NCBI RefSeq assembly: GCF_010686755.1
Contig: NZ_JAAGXA010000002.1
Span: forward strand, 248,001-312,000
Origin: Nocardioides zeae
GTDB lineage: Bacteria; Actinomycetota; Actinomycetes; Propionibacteriales; Nocardioidaceae
Reading direction: 5' to 3'
DNA length: 64,000 bases
Shown here piece after piece: positions 38,820-48,248 of the stretch. How positions within the stretch are numbered: position 1 is the first letter of the stretch; each line of letters begins with the position of its first letter. Under the pieces are notes generated by a model. That model was not told the DNA's origin. It saw only the letters and a program-made list of their open reading frames with translations, and did no database searches. The translations under genes and the position numbers were made by a program.

Positions 38820-40811
38820 ATGCCGACCGACCCGCCCGACGACACCTCGTCGCAGCCCGGCCACGACCTCCAGCGTGCCCTCTTCGACCTGTTCCGCGAT
38901 GCCGAGGTAGAGCCCGAGACGCGGCCCGAGACGGAAAGGGTCACGGACGACACCCCGGACGGCGATCCGGTCGTCGTCCGTGACCCTTTCCCGGAGGCCC
39001 CGGAGGCCGGCCCGCCCCGGACCCTGGCCGAACGCCTCGCCGCACGGCAGGCGACGCTGCGCCCGGTGGGCCCCCTGGTCGACCCGGAACCGGAACCGGA
39101 ACCAGGGCCGGAACCGGAGGAGCCGACTGCGGGGAGGACCTCGGGGACGACGGTCGCCACCGCGTCGGCCGACCTGTACCCGGCACCCGAGCCGGAAGCC
39201 GAGACCGCCCCGCTGGCCGCGCTCCTGGGCCCGCCCGCCGACGATCCCGCCGATGGCTCGGTGCTGGCCACCCCGGCGCCCCGCACCGCGGACGACGACG
39301 CGACGCGTCGCCCGTGGCTGCTGCCCCTCATCGGCGTCGCCGTCATCAGCGTCGTCGTCGCGATCGGTGGCGTGCTGACGCTCGGCGGCGACGACGAGGC
39401 GCCACCGCGGTCGACGTCCACCGAGGAGCCCAGCGCGACCCCGACCGCCAGCGACGTCGAGGCGCTGCTGGCGAGCAGCCAGGCGTTGTACGACGAGGTC
39501 TCCGACGCCGTCACCGCGACGGCCGACCTGGCGGGCCTCCCCGCGGCCGTCGCGGTCGCCGAGGACGCCCGGGCCGAGGCCGAGGCCCTCGTCGCCCAGG
39601 CCGGCACCCTCGATCCCGCCCCCACGCAGCCCCAGCTCGACGTCGTCACCCGACAGCGTGACCTGGTCGCCGCCGTGGCCGCGTTCGCGGCGCTCGACAC
39701 GGCGACGCTCGCCTCCTTCGGGGAGCTCGCCACCGTGCTGCGGGGCGCCGCCGACCTGCTCGCCCAGGCCGAGGCGGGGCTCGAGCTGGCCGAACGCGAC
39801 GGTGACGCGGCTGCGGCGGGCGCGCAGCTCGACGCCGTACCGGACGACCTGGTGCTCGCGGCGGCGCGGCCCCGCGCCGTACCGGCTCCGCCGACGTCCA
39901 CCGCGCAGCACCTCGTCGGACTCGTGGGGACCGCGGCGATCCGCGCGACCACCGAGGACCTCACCGAGATCGCCGGTCGGCTGGAGGGGTCGACGCGCAC
40001 CGCGGAGGTGCGGGAGGCGGCGGCGGACGCGGCCGCGCTGGCGGCCTACGCGCAGGCGGCGCGAGCCGGGTTCGACGACGACTCCGAGACCGCGGTGGCG
40101 CTCGACCGGCTGCTGGCGCTGCTCGGCCCCGTGGGGCGGCTGACGGAGCTCGACGGCGAGAACCTCGACCTCTGGAGCGACGTCAGCGCCGACCTGGCCG
40201 ACGCCACCGACGGCGACGACCAGCTCGGCGCAGCCACCCGCGCCGCCTACGCCCACCTCGACGCCCTCGTGGCCGCCGCCCGTTCGACCATCGCCGCCTG
40301 GGAGGCGGAGGTCGCCCAGCAGGAGGGCTCGTCGGAGGACGCGGCGGAGGTGGCGGCGTACGCCTCGGCGATGAGCGGCGTCTTCAGCACCTACGACGCG
40401 CTCGCCGCCCAGACCCCGCGGCTCGCCGCCGGCGACACCCCGAGCTCGTCGGTGGGGTCGGCGCTCTTCCGGTTGCGAGGCCCCTACGCATCGCTGGAGC
40501 AACGGGTGCGGGGCATCACCGCGCCGGGATCGCTGCAGTCGGCCCACGCGTCGGTCGTCGCGCTCGCCGCCGCGGCCGAGCAGGCCGTGACCCGCGGCGA
40601 GGCGGTCTCCCGGGAGGGCGAGCAGTGCATCTCCCGCGGCGGCTCACCGGCCGGGTGCCGGCTCGGGAAGCAGCCGACGTGGGCCTCCTACAGCTCGAGC
40701 CTCGGCGCGGTGGCGGGCGCCGGGACCGTGCGCAGCGCGTGGTCGGCGGCGCTCGCCGAGGCGCAACAGGCCGCCCCCGCCGGTACGCCGCCGCCCCGGC
40801 CCGACGTCTGA
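38820..40811 (+). CDS. Large single-pass membrane protein of unknown function
   Basis: A 663-aa protein. Residues 1-160 are acidic and Pro/Glu-rich, with an EPEPEPGPEPEE stretch; one helix at about 165-187 (WLLPLIGVAVISVVVAIGGVLTL) follows TRR. The remaining about 470 residues are extracytoplasmic, Ala-rich and probably helical, after a Ser/Thr linker. The last third contains a Cys pair (QCISRGGSPAGCRLG). No family is recognised. The 5' part of the gene contains a perfect 19-bp inverted repeat. Confidence 0.7.
   Translation: MPTDPPDDTSSQPGHDLQRALFDLFRDAEVEPETRPETERVTDDTPDGDPVVVRDPFPEAPEAGPPRTLAERLAARQATLRPVGPLVDPEPEPEPGPEPEEPTAGRTSGTTVATASADLYPAPEPEAETAPLAALLGPPADDPADGSVLATPAPRTADDDATRRPWLLPLIGVAVISVVVAIGGVLTLGGDDEAPPRSTSTEEPSATPTASDVEALLASSQALYDEVSDAVTATADLAGLPAAVAVAEDARAEAEALVAQAGTLDPAPTQPQLDVVTRQRDLVAAVAAFAALDTATLASFGELATVLRGAADLLAQAEAGLELAERDGDAAAAGAQLDAVPDDLVLAAARPRAVPAPPTSTAQHLVGLVGTAAIRATTEDLTEIAGRLEGSTRTAEVREAAADAAALAAYAQAARAGFDDDSETAVALDRLLALLGPVGRLTELDGENLDLWSDVSADLADATDGDDQLGAATRAAYAHLDALVAAARSTIAAWEAEVAQQEGSSEDAAEVAAYASAMSGVFSTYDALAAQTPRLAAGDTPSSSVGSALFRLRGPYASLEQRVRGITAPGSLQSAHASVVALAAAAEQAVTRGEAVSREGEQCISRGGSPAGCRLGKQPTWASYSSSLGAVAGAGTVRSAWSAALAEAQQAAPAGTPPPRPDV
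38933..38992. repeat. Perfect 19-bp inverted repeat inside a coding region
   Basis: Left arm GGAAAGGGTCACGGACGAC (38933-38951) and its exact complement (38974-38992) with a 22-base loop, about 115 bases into the 663-aa protein gene. It encodes parts of an acidic linker (RVTDD and VVVRDPF). The mRNA could form a very stable stem there. Confidence 0.9.
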
Positions 40812-40815
40812 CCCG

Positions 40816-40851
40816 CCCGGGACCTGCCCGGGACCTGCCCGGGACCTGCCC
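40816..40851. repeat. 11-bp tandem repeat in a convergent gap
   Basis: Three perfect units of CCCGGGACCTG plus a partial fourth, filling most of the short space between two convergent genes. CCCGGG is self-complementary. Confidence 0.85.
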
Positions 40852-40874
40852 TGGGCCCGCCGTGGTGGAGCGCG

Positions 40875-41138
40875 TCAGAGCGGTTGCCACCCACGGAGGA
40901 AGGCCAGCACCCGCTCGGACGGCATCTCGCACGGACGGAAGGCCTCGCCCGACGCGGTCAGGTAGACGTTGGCGCTCACGAACGCCGTACCGCCCAGTTC
41001 CTCGGCCCACACCTTCAGGCTGCGCCCGCCCGCGTGCTCGCTGACGGTCACCGCCCAGCGGCCGCCGTCGTAGCGCACCGTCGCGCTCCCTCGCGGCAGC
41101 CGTGCGACGAGGTCCGCGACGGGGGTCGGGGTGTCCAC
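40875..41138 (-). CDS. Small hypothetical protein
   Basis: An 87-aa soluble protein starting [35 protein letters not shown]. Alternating strands suggest a small beta-rich fold. No family is recognised. It is divergent from dtd, their starts separated by about 34 bases, and convergent with the 663-aa protein gene. Confidence 0.65.
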   Translation of the reverse strand: MDTPTPVADLVARLPRGSATVRYDGGRWAVTVSEHAGGRSLKVWAEELGGTAFVSANVYLTASGEAFRPCEMPSERVLAFLRGWQPL

Positions 41139-41172
41139 GGCCCCATCGTCGCCGACGCGCCATGATGGCCGG

Positions 41173-41607
41173 GTGCGTGCCGTCGTCCAGCGAACCCTCT
41201 CCGCCTCCGTCCGCGTCGCCGACGAGGTCGTCGGCAGGACCGACGAGCCCGGGCTGCTCGTCTACCTCGGCGTCACCCACGACGACGGCCCCGCCGACGT
41301 CGCCTGGATCGCGCGCAAGGTCTGGGAGCTGCGGCTGCTGCGCGACGAGCGCTCCGCCTCCGACGCCGGTGCCCCGGTGCTCGTGGTCAGCCAGTTCACG
41401 CTGTACGGCGACGTCCGCAAGGGACGACGCCCCTCGTGGTCGGCGGCGGCGCCGGGCCCGGTCAGCGAGCCGTTGTACGACGCGGTCTGCGCCGAGCTCG
41501 AACGCCTGGGCGCCCGGGTGGAGCGCGGCGTGTTCGGGGCCGACATGCAGGTCGCGTCGGTCAACGACGGACCCATCACGCTCGTGCTCGACTCGCCGCG
41601 GGCCTGA
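41173..41607 (+). CDS. dtd: D-aminoacyl-tRNA deacylase Dtd
   Basis: Removes D-amino acids (and Gly) mischarged on tRNA. The 144-aa protein starts at GTG 41173 ([14 protein letters not shown]), the family N-terminus. It has the catalytic segment [19 protein letters not shown] and the [12 protein letters not shown] loop carrying the cross-subunit Gly-Pro pair. An upstream in-frame ATG would add 14 residues that the family lacks. Confidence 0.95.
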   Translation: MRAVVQRTLSASVRVADEVVGRTDEPGLLVYLGVTHDDGPADVAWIARKVWELRLLRDERSASDAGAPVLVVSQFTLYGDVRKGRRPSWSAAAPGPVSEPLYDAVCAELERLGARVERGVFGADMQVASVNDGPITLVLDSPRA

Positions 41608-41938
41608 CGGGCGCGCCCGGGGCCGCCCGGGGCCGCCCGGGGCCGCCCGGGGGGCCCGGGGGCCCGGGGGGCCTGGAAGAAACGCGGACGAGCTGGCCCG
41701 GTCGTGGGAAAACGCGGACCGGGTCCTGGCCGGGGAGAGAAAACGCGGACCGGGTTCTGGCCGGGGAAAGAAAACGCGGACCCGCGCCCGCGACACGCCG
41801 ATGCCGACCGGGATCCGGTCCGCGTTCTCTTTGCCCCGTTCCCCCACCGGTCCGCGTTTTGTTTCCCGAACCGAACCGGACCGAACCGGGCCGGGTCGAG
41901 CCGGGTCGAGCCGGCCGGCCGGCCGGGCATCCCAGCCG
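41608..41938. repeat. Family D array: 31-32-bp repeats in inverted arms
   Basis: The gap holds no gene. First comes a run of GGCCGCCCG units. The core AAAACGCGGACC then occurs at 41709, 41740 and 41771 (31-bp spacing), with an imperfect copy at about 41680. Its complement GGTCCGCGTT occurs at 41817 and 41849 (32-bp spacing). Left and right arms can pair to a long stem. A GGGTCGAGCC direct repeat follows near 41890-41910. The gap lies between convergent dtd and hutU. Confidence 0.85.
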
Positions 41939-43642
41939 TCAGTCGCGCCGTACCGGCTCCATCGGCACCCGCACCCCGCGCTCGGCCGCCACGTCGGCGG
42001 CGCGGGAGTAGCCCGCGTCGACGTGGCGCACGACGCCCATGCCGGGGTCGTTCGTCAGCACGCGCTCGATCTTCTCGGCGGCCAGCTCGGTGCCGTCGGC
42101 GACGACCACCTGGCCGGCGTGGATCGAACGGCCGATGCCCACGCCGCCGCCGTGGTGGATCGAGACCCAGGTCGCGCCCGAGGCCGTGTTGACGAGCGCG
42201 TTGAGCAGCGCCCAGTCGGCAATCGCGTCGGAGCCGTCGAGCATGGCCTCGGTCTCGCGGTAGGGCGAGGCCACGGAGCCGCAGTCGAGGTGGTCGCGGC
42301 CGATCACGACGGGGGCGGACAGCTCGCCGGACGCCACCATCTCGTTGAAGCGGCGTCCGGCGCGGGCGCGCTCGCCGTACCCCAGCCAGCAGATCCGGGC
42401 CGGCAGCCCCTGGAAGTGGACGCGCTCGCCGGCCATCTCGATCCAGCGGTGGAGGCGCTCGTACTCCGGCTTCTCGTCAGGCGGGAACAGCTCGAGGATC
42501 GCCCGGTCCGTCGCCGCGATGTCCGCGGGGTCGCCCGACAGCGCCGCCCAGCGGAACGGCCCCATGCCCTCGCAGAACAGGGGCCGGATGTAGGCCGGCA
42601 CGAACCCCGGGAACGCGAACGCCTCCTCGAAGCCGCCCTTGCGGGCCTCGTCGCGGATCGAGTTGCCGTAGTCGAAGACCTCGGCGCCCGCGTCCTGGAG
42701 CGCGACCATGGCGCGCACGTGCTCCGCCATCGAGGACCGCGCCTGCGCGACGAAGCCCGCGGGGTCGGCCGTGCGGCGCTCCTCCCACGCGGCGAACGGC
42801 ACGCCCGCGGGCAGGTAGGCCAGCGGGTCGTGCGCGGAGGTCTGGTCGGTCACCACGTCGACGGGCACGCCGCGGCGCACGAGCTCCGGGAGCACCTCCG
42901 CCGCGTTGCCGTGGAGCCCGATCGACAGCGGTCGGCGCTCGTCCCGCGCCGTCGTGGCGAGGGCCAGCGCGTGGTCGAGGTCGTCGGCGCGGACGTCGAG
43001 GTAGCGGTGCTCGATGCGGCGGGCGATGCGCGCGTCGTCGACCTCGACGCAGATCACCACGCCGTCGTTCATCGTGACCGCGAGGGGCTGCGCCCCGCCC
43101 ATGCCGCCGAGGCCCGCCGTCACGGTCAGGGTGCCGGCAAGCGTGCCGCCGAACCGCTTGTCGGCGACCGCGGCGAAGGTCAGGTGGGTGCCCTGCAGGA
43201 TCCCCTGCGTGCCGATGTAGATCCACGAGCCGGCCGTCATCTGGCCGTACATGGTGAGCCCGAGGTCCTCCAGGCGCCGGAACTCCTCCCAGCTGGCCCA
43301 GTCGCCCACGAGGTTGGAGTTCGCGATGAGCACCCGCGGCGCCCACGGGTGGGTCCGCATCACGCCCACCGGCTTGCCGGACTGCACGAGCAGCGTCTCG
43401 TCGTCGGCGAGGTCGGTGAGGCAGGCGACGATCGCGTCGTACGCCTCCCACGACCGCGCCGCGCGCCCCGTGCCCCCGTAGACGACGAGGTCGTCGGGGC
43501 GCTCGGCGTTCTCCGGGTCGAGGTTGTTCATCAGCATCCGCAGCGGCGCCTCGGTCTGCCACGAGCGGGCGGTGAGCCGGGAGCCGCGCGGTGCACGGAC
43601 GGGGCGGGGCCCGCCCTCGGTTCGGGGGGTGGTCGTGCTCAT
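41939..43642 (-). CDS. hutU: Urocanate hydratase HutU
   Basis: Second step of histidine degradation (urocanate to imidazolone propionate), using NAD as electrophile. The 567-aa protein shows [18 protein letters not shown], the NAD-binding [38 protein letters not shown] and [21 protein letters not shown], which carries the family's conserved Cys region. ATG 43642 overlaps the hutH stop as ATGA. hutI and hutG are not in the window. Confidence 0.97.
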   Translation of the reverse strand: MSTTTPRTEGGPRPVRAPRGSRLTARSWQTEAPLRMLMNNLDPENAERPDDLVVYGGTGRAARSWEAYDAIVACLTDLADDETLLVQSGKPVGVMRTHPWAPRVLIANSNLVGDWASWEEFRRLEDLGLTMYGQMTAGSWIYIGTQGILQGTHLTFAAVADKRFGGTLAGTLTVTAGLGGMGGAQPLAVTMNDGVVICVEVDDARIARRIEHRYLDVRADDLDHALALATTARDERRPLSIGLHGNAAEVLPELVRRGVPVDVVTDQTSAHDPLAYLPAGVPFAAWEERRTADPAGFVAQARSSMAEHVRAMVALQDAGAEVFDYGNSIRDEARKGGFEEAFAFPGFVPAYIRPLFCEGMGPFRWAALSGDPADIAATDRAILELFPPDEKPEYERLHRWIEMAGERVHFQGLPARICWLGYGERARAGRRFNEMVASGELSAPVVIGRDHLDCGSVASPYRETEAMLDGSDAIADWALLNALVNTASGATWVSIHHGGGVGIGRSIHAGQVVVADGTELAAEKIERVLTNDPGMGVVRHVDAGYSRAADVAAERGVRVPMEPVRRD

Positions 43643-45207
43643 GCCAGGTCTCCGATCTCGTGCTGGACGGCGGTGAGGAGCGCGCCCGAGGCGACGGCGC
43701 CGACCGCCGCCTCGATCTCGGGCGCGAGGTGGCGGTCGGGGCCCGGCCCGGGCACGCCGGCAGCCCGCAGGGCGGCGACGGCCGCACCCGTGCCGCGAGC
43801 GGGGCCGACGCCCAGCTCGGCGGCCCGCAGGTCGAGCGCGCGGGCGCCGGTCATCGCCTCGATCGCCACGACGCGCGCCAGGGCGTCGACCGCGCGGCGC
43901 AGCTTGCGGGCGGCCGACCACCCCATCGACACGTGGTCCTCCTGCATCGCGGAGGACGGGATGGAGTCGACCGAGGCCGGCACGGCGAGCCGCTTGAGCT
44001 CCGAGACGAGCGCCGCCTGCGTGTACTGCGCGATCATCAGGCCCGAGTCCACACCCGGGTCGTGGGCCAGGAACGGGGGCAGGCCGTGGTTCCGGGCGCG
44101 GTCGAGGAACCGGTCCGTACGGCGCTCGCTGATCCCCGCGACGTCCGCCGCCGCGATCGCGAGGAAGTCGAGGACGTAGGCCACGGGCGCCCCGTGGAAG
44201 TTGCCGTTGGACTCGACCCGCCCCTCCCCGTCCGGCCCGGCCAGGACGACCGGGTTGTCGATGGCCGACGCGAGCTCACGGCCCGCCACGAGCGCCGCGT
44301 GGTCGACGGTGTCGCGCGCGGCGCCGTGCACCTGGGGCGAGCAGCGCAGGGAGTAGGCGTCCTGGACGCGGTTGCAGTCGGGGCCGCGGTGGGAGGCGAC
44401 CACCGGCGAGTCCGCCAGCAGTCGGCCGAGGTTGGCCGCCGATGCCCCCTGGCCCGGGTGGGGCCGCAGCGCCTGCAGGTCGGCCGCGAACACCCGGTCG
44501 GTGCCGAGCTGCGCCTCGACGCTCATGGCGGCGGCGACGTCGGCCGTCGCCAGGAGCATCCGCAGGTCGGCGATCGCCAGCACGAGCATGCCGAGCATCC
44601 CGTCCGTGCCGTTGATGAGCGCGAGACCCTCCTTCTCCGCCAGCTCCACCGGAGCCAGACCGGCGGCGGCGAGCGCGTCGGAGGCCGGGCGCAGCACGCC
44701 GTCCGCGTCCCGCACGTCGCCCTCCCCCATCAGGGCGAGCGCGCAGTGCGACAGCGGCGCCAGGTCGCCGGAGCAGCCGAGCGACCCGAACTCGTGGACC
44801 ACCGGCGTGATCCCCGCATCGAGCATCGCCGCCAGGAGGGCGGCGGTCCCGCGGCGTACGCCGGTGTGCCCCGTCGCCAGCGTCGAGAGCCGCAGCAGCA
44901 TGAGCGCCCGCGTCACCTCGCGCTCGACCTCCGGGCCGCTGCCGGCGGCGTGGGACCGCACCAGCGAGCGCTGCAGGTCGCGGCGCTGGCTCGCGGGGAT
45001 GTGGCGCGTGGCGAGGGCTCCGAAGCCGGTGGAGACGCCGTACGACGGGGTGGGCGCCGCCGCCAGCCCCTCGACCACCGCGCGGGCCCGGTCGATCGCG
45101 GCGAGGGCGTCGTCGCCGAGGCGCACCCCGGCCCCGTGGCGCGCGACGGCGACGACCTCCTCGGGGCTGAGGGGTGCGGTGCCGACGACGACCTGCGGGA
45201 AGCTCAT
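43639..45207 (-). CDS. hutH: Histidine ammonia-lyase HutH
   Basis: Converts histidine to urocanate and ammonia using the self-formed MIO cofactor. The 522-aa protein has [11 protein letters not shown] and the MIO region [13 protein letters not shown]. The tripeptide is Cys-Ser-Gly instead of the common Ala-Ser-Gly; the dehydrated Ser is retained. [18 protein letters not shown] and [15 protein letters not shown] also match. It is the first gene of hutH-hutU. No regulator gene is adjacent. Confidence 0.96.
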   Translation of the reverse strand: MSFPQVVVGTAPLSPEEVVAVARHGAGVRLGDDALAAIDRARAVVEGLAAAPTPSYGVSTGFGALATRHIPASQRRDLQRSLVRSHAAGSGPEVEREVTRALMLLRLSTLATGHTGVRRGTAALLAAMLDAGITPVVHEFGSLGCSGDLAPLSHCALALMGEGDVRDADGVLRPASDALAAAGLAPVELAEKEGLALINGTDGMLGMLVLAIADLRMLLATADVAAAMSVEAQLGTDRVFAADLQALRPHPGQGASAANLGRLLADSPVVASHRGPDCNRVQDAYSLRCSPQVHGAARDTVDHAALVAGRELASAIDNPVVLAGPDGEGRVESNGNFHGAPVAYVLDFLAIAAADVAGISERRTDRFLDRARNHGLPPFLAHDPGVDSGLMIAQYTQAALVSELKRLAVPASVDSIPSSAMQEDHVSMGWSAARKLRRAVDALARVVAIEAMTGARALDLRAAELGVGPARGTGAAVAALRAAGVPGPGPDRHLAPEIEAAVGAVASGALLTAVQHEIGDLA

Positions 45208-45247
45208 GGCTCCATCGAACGGCGGCGGCGACCGCGCCGCCAGAGGA

Positions 45248-45291
45248 CGCCGACGGCCCCCGTCTCGGATGCGAGACAGGGGCCGTCGGCG
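45248..45291 (-). terminator. Strong hairpin after topA
   Basis: Arms CGCCGACGGCCCC (45248-45260) and GGGGCCGTCGGCG (45279-45291), with an inner GTCTC/GAGAC stem. It lies about 10 bases past the topA stop and upstream of hutH. Confidence 0.85.
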
Positions 45292-45300
45292 ACGCGGGGG

Positions 45301-48048
45301 TCAGGACTTCTTCGCGGCGGCCTTCTTCGTCGTCTTCTTGGCCGCGGTCTTCGTGGCGGTCGCCTTCTTCGCCGTCGCCTTCTTCGCCGTGGCCTTCTTG
45401 GCCGGCGCCTTCTTCGCGCCCTTCTTGGCCGCCTTCTTCGCCGGGCCCTTGGCGCGGCGCTCGGCGAGCAGCTCGGCGGCCCGCTCCAGCGTGAGGGCGT
45501 CGACGGAGTCGTCCTTGCGGAGCGTGGCGTTGTACTCGCCGTCCGTCACGTACTCCCCGAAGCGACCCGCCTTGACCACGATCGGCTGCCCGGAGACGGG
45601 GTCGTCGCCCAGCTCCTTGAGCGGCGGTGCGGCCGCGGCGCGACCCCGCTGCTTCGGCTGCGCGTAGATCGCCAGGGCCTCGTCGAGCGTGATGTCGAAG
45701 ATCTGGTCCTCGCTCGTGAGGGACCGCGAGTCGGTGCCCTTCTTGAGGTAGGGCCCGTAGCGACCGTTCTGCGCCGTGATCTCGACGCCCTCGGCGTCGG
45801 TGCCCACCACCCGCGGCAGGCTGAGGAGCTTGACCGCGTCGTCGATGCCGATGGTGTCGAGGGCCATCGAGCTGAGCAGGGAGCCCGTGCGCGGCTTCGC
45901 GCTCTTCGGCGCGTCCTCGGGCAGCAGCTCGGTCACGAACGGCCCGTAGCGACCGTTCTTCGCGACGACCACCAGGCCCGTCTCGGGGTGGCGGCCGAGC
46001 TCGCGCTCCTCGCCCGACGGGTTGGCCAGCAGCTCCTGGGCCTTCTCCAGGGTCAGCTCGTCGGGCGGCAGGTCGTCGGGCACGTTGGCGCGCTTCGCGA
46101 GCGGTGTGCCGTCGTCGCCCGGCCCCTCGAGGTAGGGCCCGTACTTCCCGACCCGCAGCTGGATGCCGGAGGGCTCGCCGTCCTCCGTGCCGCCGAACGG
46201 CACGGGGAAGGTCGCGAGCTCCTTCGCGTCGATGTCCCCGAGCTCGTTGACGAGCGTCTTGAGACCGTCCACGTCGCCGGCGCCGAAGTAGAACTCCGCC
46301 AGCTCGGTGTTGCGGTCGGAGCGCCCGGCGGCGATCTCGTCGAGCACGTCCTCCATCTGTGCCGTGAACTCGTAGTCGATCTGGCGCGGGAAGTGCTCCG
46401 TCAGCAGGCGCACCACCGAGAAGGCCAGCCAGGCCGGCACCAGGGCCGTGCCCTTCTTGTAGACGTACCCGCGGTTCAGGATCGTGCCGATGATCGACGC
46501 GTACGTCGACGGGCGGCCGATCTCGCGCTCCTCGAGCTCCTTGATGAGGGTGGCCTCGGTGTAGCGGGCCGGCGGCTTCGTCTCGTGGCCGGACGCCGCG
46601 AGGCTGGCCGCCGCGACGGCGTCGCCCTCCGCCAGCTGCGGCAGGCGCGTCTCCGCGTCGTCCGTCGCGGCGCCGTGGTCGGTGCCCTCGACGTACGCCT
46701 TGAGGAAGCCGTGGAACGTGATGACCCGGCCGGAGGCGGAGAAGACGACGTCCTCGCCCGTGGCCGCGGTGCCGCCCACACGGATCGACACCGTCTGCCC
46801 CACCGCGTCGCGCATCTGGGAGGCGACCGTGCGCATCCAGATCAGCTCGTAGAGGCGGAACTGCTCACCGGTCAGCCCGGTCTGCGCCGGGGTGCGGAAC
46901 GACTCGCCCGCCGGGCGGATCGCCTCGTGCGCCTCCTGGGCGTTCTTGACCTTGCTCGCGTAGACGCGGGGCGCGTCGGGCACGTACTCCGCGCCGTACA
47001 GCTCCCGCACCTGGGCCCGCGCCGCCTGCACCGCGCCGGCCGACAGCGTGGTCGAGTCGGTGCGCATGTAGGTGATGAAGCCGTTCTCGTAGAGCCGCTG
47101 CGCCACGGACATCGTGACGCTCGCGCTCATGCCGAGCTTGCGGGACGCCTCCTGCTGGAGGGTCGTCGTGCGGAACGGTGCGTAGGGCGAGCGCTTGTAG
47201 GGCTTCGACTCCACCGAGCGGACGCCGAAGGTCGTCTCGCCCAGGGCGCTGACCAGCGCCTCGGCGCGGGGCCGGTCGAGGTGCACGACCTTGCCCGCCG
47301 CCGCCTGCTTGAGCTGCCCGTCGGCGCCGAAGTCGGAACCGCGCGCCACCCGCGCACCGTCGACGGAGTGGACCTTCGCCGGGAACATGCGCTGCTCGTG
47401 CTTCGAGCCGGCGTCGAAGGTGCCCTCGAGGTCCCAGTACGACGCCACGCGGAAGCGCATCCGCTCGGCCTCGCGGTCGACCACCAGGCGGGTCGCCACC
47501 GACTGCACGCGGCCGGCCGACAGGCCGCTCATCACCTTGCGCCACAGGACCGGCGAGACCTCGTAGCCGTAGAGGCGGTCGAGGATGCGCCGCGTCTCCT
47601 GGGCCTCGACGAGGTCCATCGCGAGCTCGCGCGGGTTCTGCGCCGCCTCGACGATCGCCTGCTTGGTGATCTCGTGGAAGACCATGCGCTTGACGGGGAT
47701 GTTCTTCGGCTTCAGCTCGTCGAGCAGGTGCCACGCGATGGCCTCGCCCTCGCGGTCACCATCGGTGGCGAGGAAGAGCTCGTCGGCGTCCTTCAACAGG
47801 CTCTTCAGCTTGCTGATGTGGGACTTCTTGTCCCGCGGCACCACGTAGTAGGGCTGGAACCCGTTGTCGACGTCCACCGCGAGGCGACCCCACGGCTTGT
47901 CCTTGATCTTCGCCGGGGTGTCGGCGGCGTTGTTGGGGAGGTCGCGGATGTGGCCGATGGACGACTCCACCACGTAGTCCGGACCCAGGTAACCCGCGAT
48001 CGTCCTCGCCTTGGCAGGCGACTCCACGATCACCAGCTTGTGTGCCAC
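45301..48048 (-). CDS. topA: DNA topoisomerase I TopA
   Basis: Type IA topoisomerase relaxing negative supercoils. The 915-aa protein starts at GTG 48048 (VAHKLVIVESPAKARTI). It has the TOPRIM acidic site LATDGDREGEAIAWHL, the linker LSAGRVQSVATRLVVDREAER and the active Tyr in ENGFITYMRTDSTTLS. Several C-terminal repeats (such as GRYGPYLKKG) follow without zinc fingers. The last about 60 residues are Lys/Ala-rich (KKATAKKATAKK), a histone-H1-like DNA-binding tail typical of actinobacteria. Confidence 0.97.
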   Translation of the reverse strand: MAHKLVIVESPAKARTIAGYLGPDYVVESSIGHIRDLPNNAADTPAKIKDKPWGRLAVDVDNGFQPYYVVPRDKKSHISKLKSLLKDADELFLATDGDREGEAIAWHLLDELKPKNIPVKRMVFHEITKQAIVEAAQNPRELAMDLVEAQETRRILDRLYGYEVSPVLWRKVMSGLSAGRVQSVATRLVVDREAERMRFRVASYWDLEGTFDAGSKHEQRMFPAKVHSVDGARVARGSDFGADGQLKQAAAGKVVHLDRPRAEALVSALGETTFGVRSVESKPYKRSPYAPFRTTTLQQEASRKLGMSASVTMSVAQRLYENGFITYMRTDSTTLSAGAVQAARAQVRELYGAEYVPDAPRVYASKVKNAQEAHEAIRPAGESFRTPAQTGLTGEQFRLYELIWMRTVASQMRDAVGQTVSIRVGGTAATGEDVVFSASGRVITFHGFLKAYVEGTDHGAATDDAETRLPQLAEGDAVAAASLAASGHETKPPARYTEATLIKELEEREIGRPSTYASIIGTILNRGYVYKKGTALVPAWLAFSVVRLLTEHFPRQIDYEFTAQMEDVLDEIAAGRSDRNTELAEFYFGAGDVDGLKTLVNELGDIDAKELATFPVPFGGTEDGEPSGIQLRVGKYGPYLEGPGDDGTPLAKRANVPDDLPPDELTLEKAQELLANPSGEERELGRHPETGLVVVAKNGRYGPFVTELLPEDAPKSAKPRTGSLLSSMALDTIGIDDAVKLLSLPRVVGTDAEGVEITAQNGRYGPYLKKGTDSRSLTSEDQIFDITLDEALAIYAQPKQRGRAAAAPPLKELGDDPVSGQPIVVKAGRFGEYVTDGEYNATLRKDDSVDALTLERAAELLAERRAKGPAKKAAKKGAKKAPAKKATAKKATAKKATATKTAAKKTTKKAAAKKS

Positions 48049-48248
48049 TCTTCCCAACTCCCAGCTCGATCGGTGACGGACGGGACCGGCTCCCGTGCCC
48101 CCACGGCGGGTCACAGTAGCGCGATCCACCGACGGCCGGATCGGGTGGAGCCGCCGGACCTGTGGACAGACGTTCGACAACGCCGCGCCCCGGGGGCAGC
48201 GTGGGACACCCGGGAGAGCCCCGGGCGACGACACCACGGGAGCCACCG

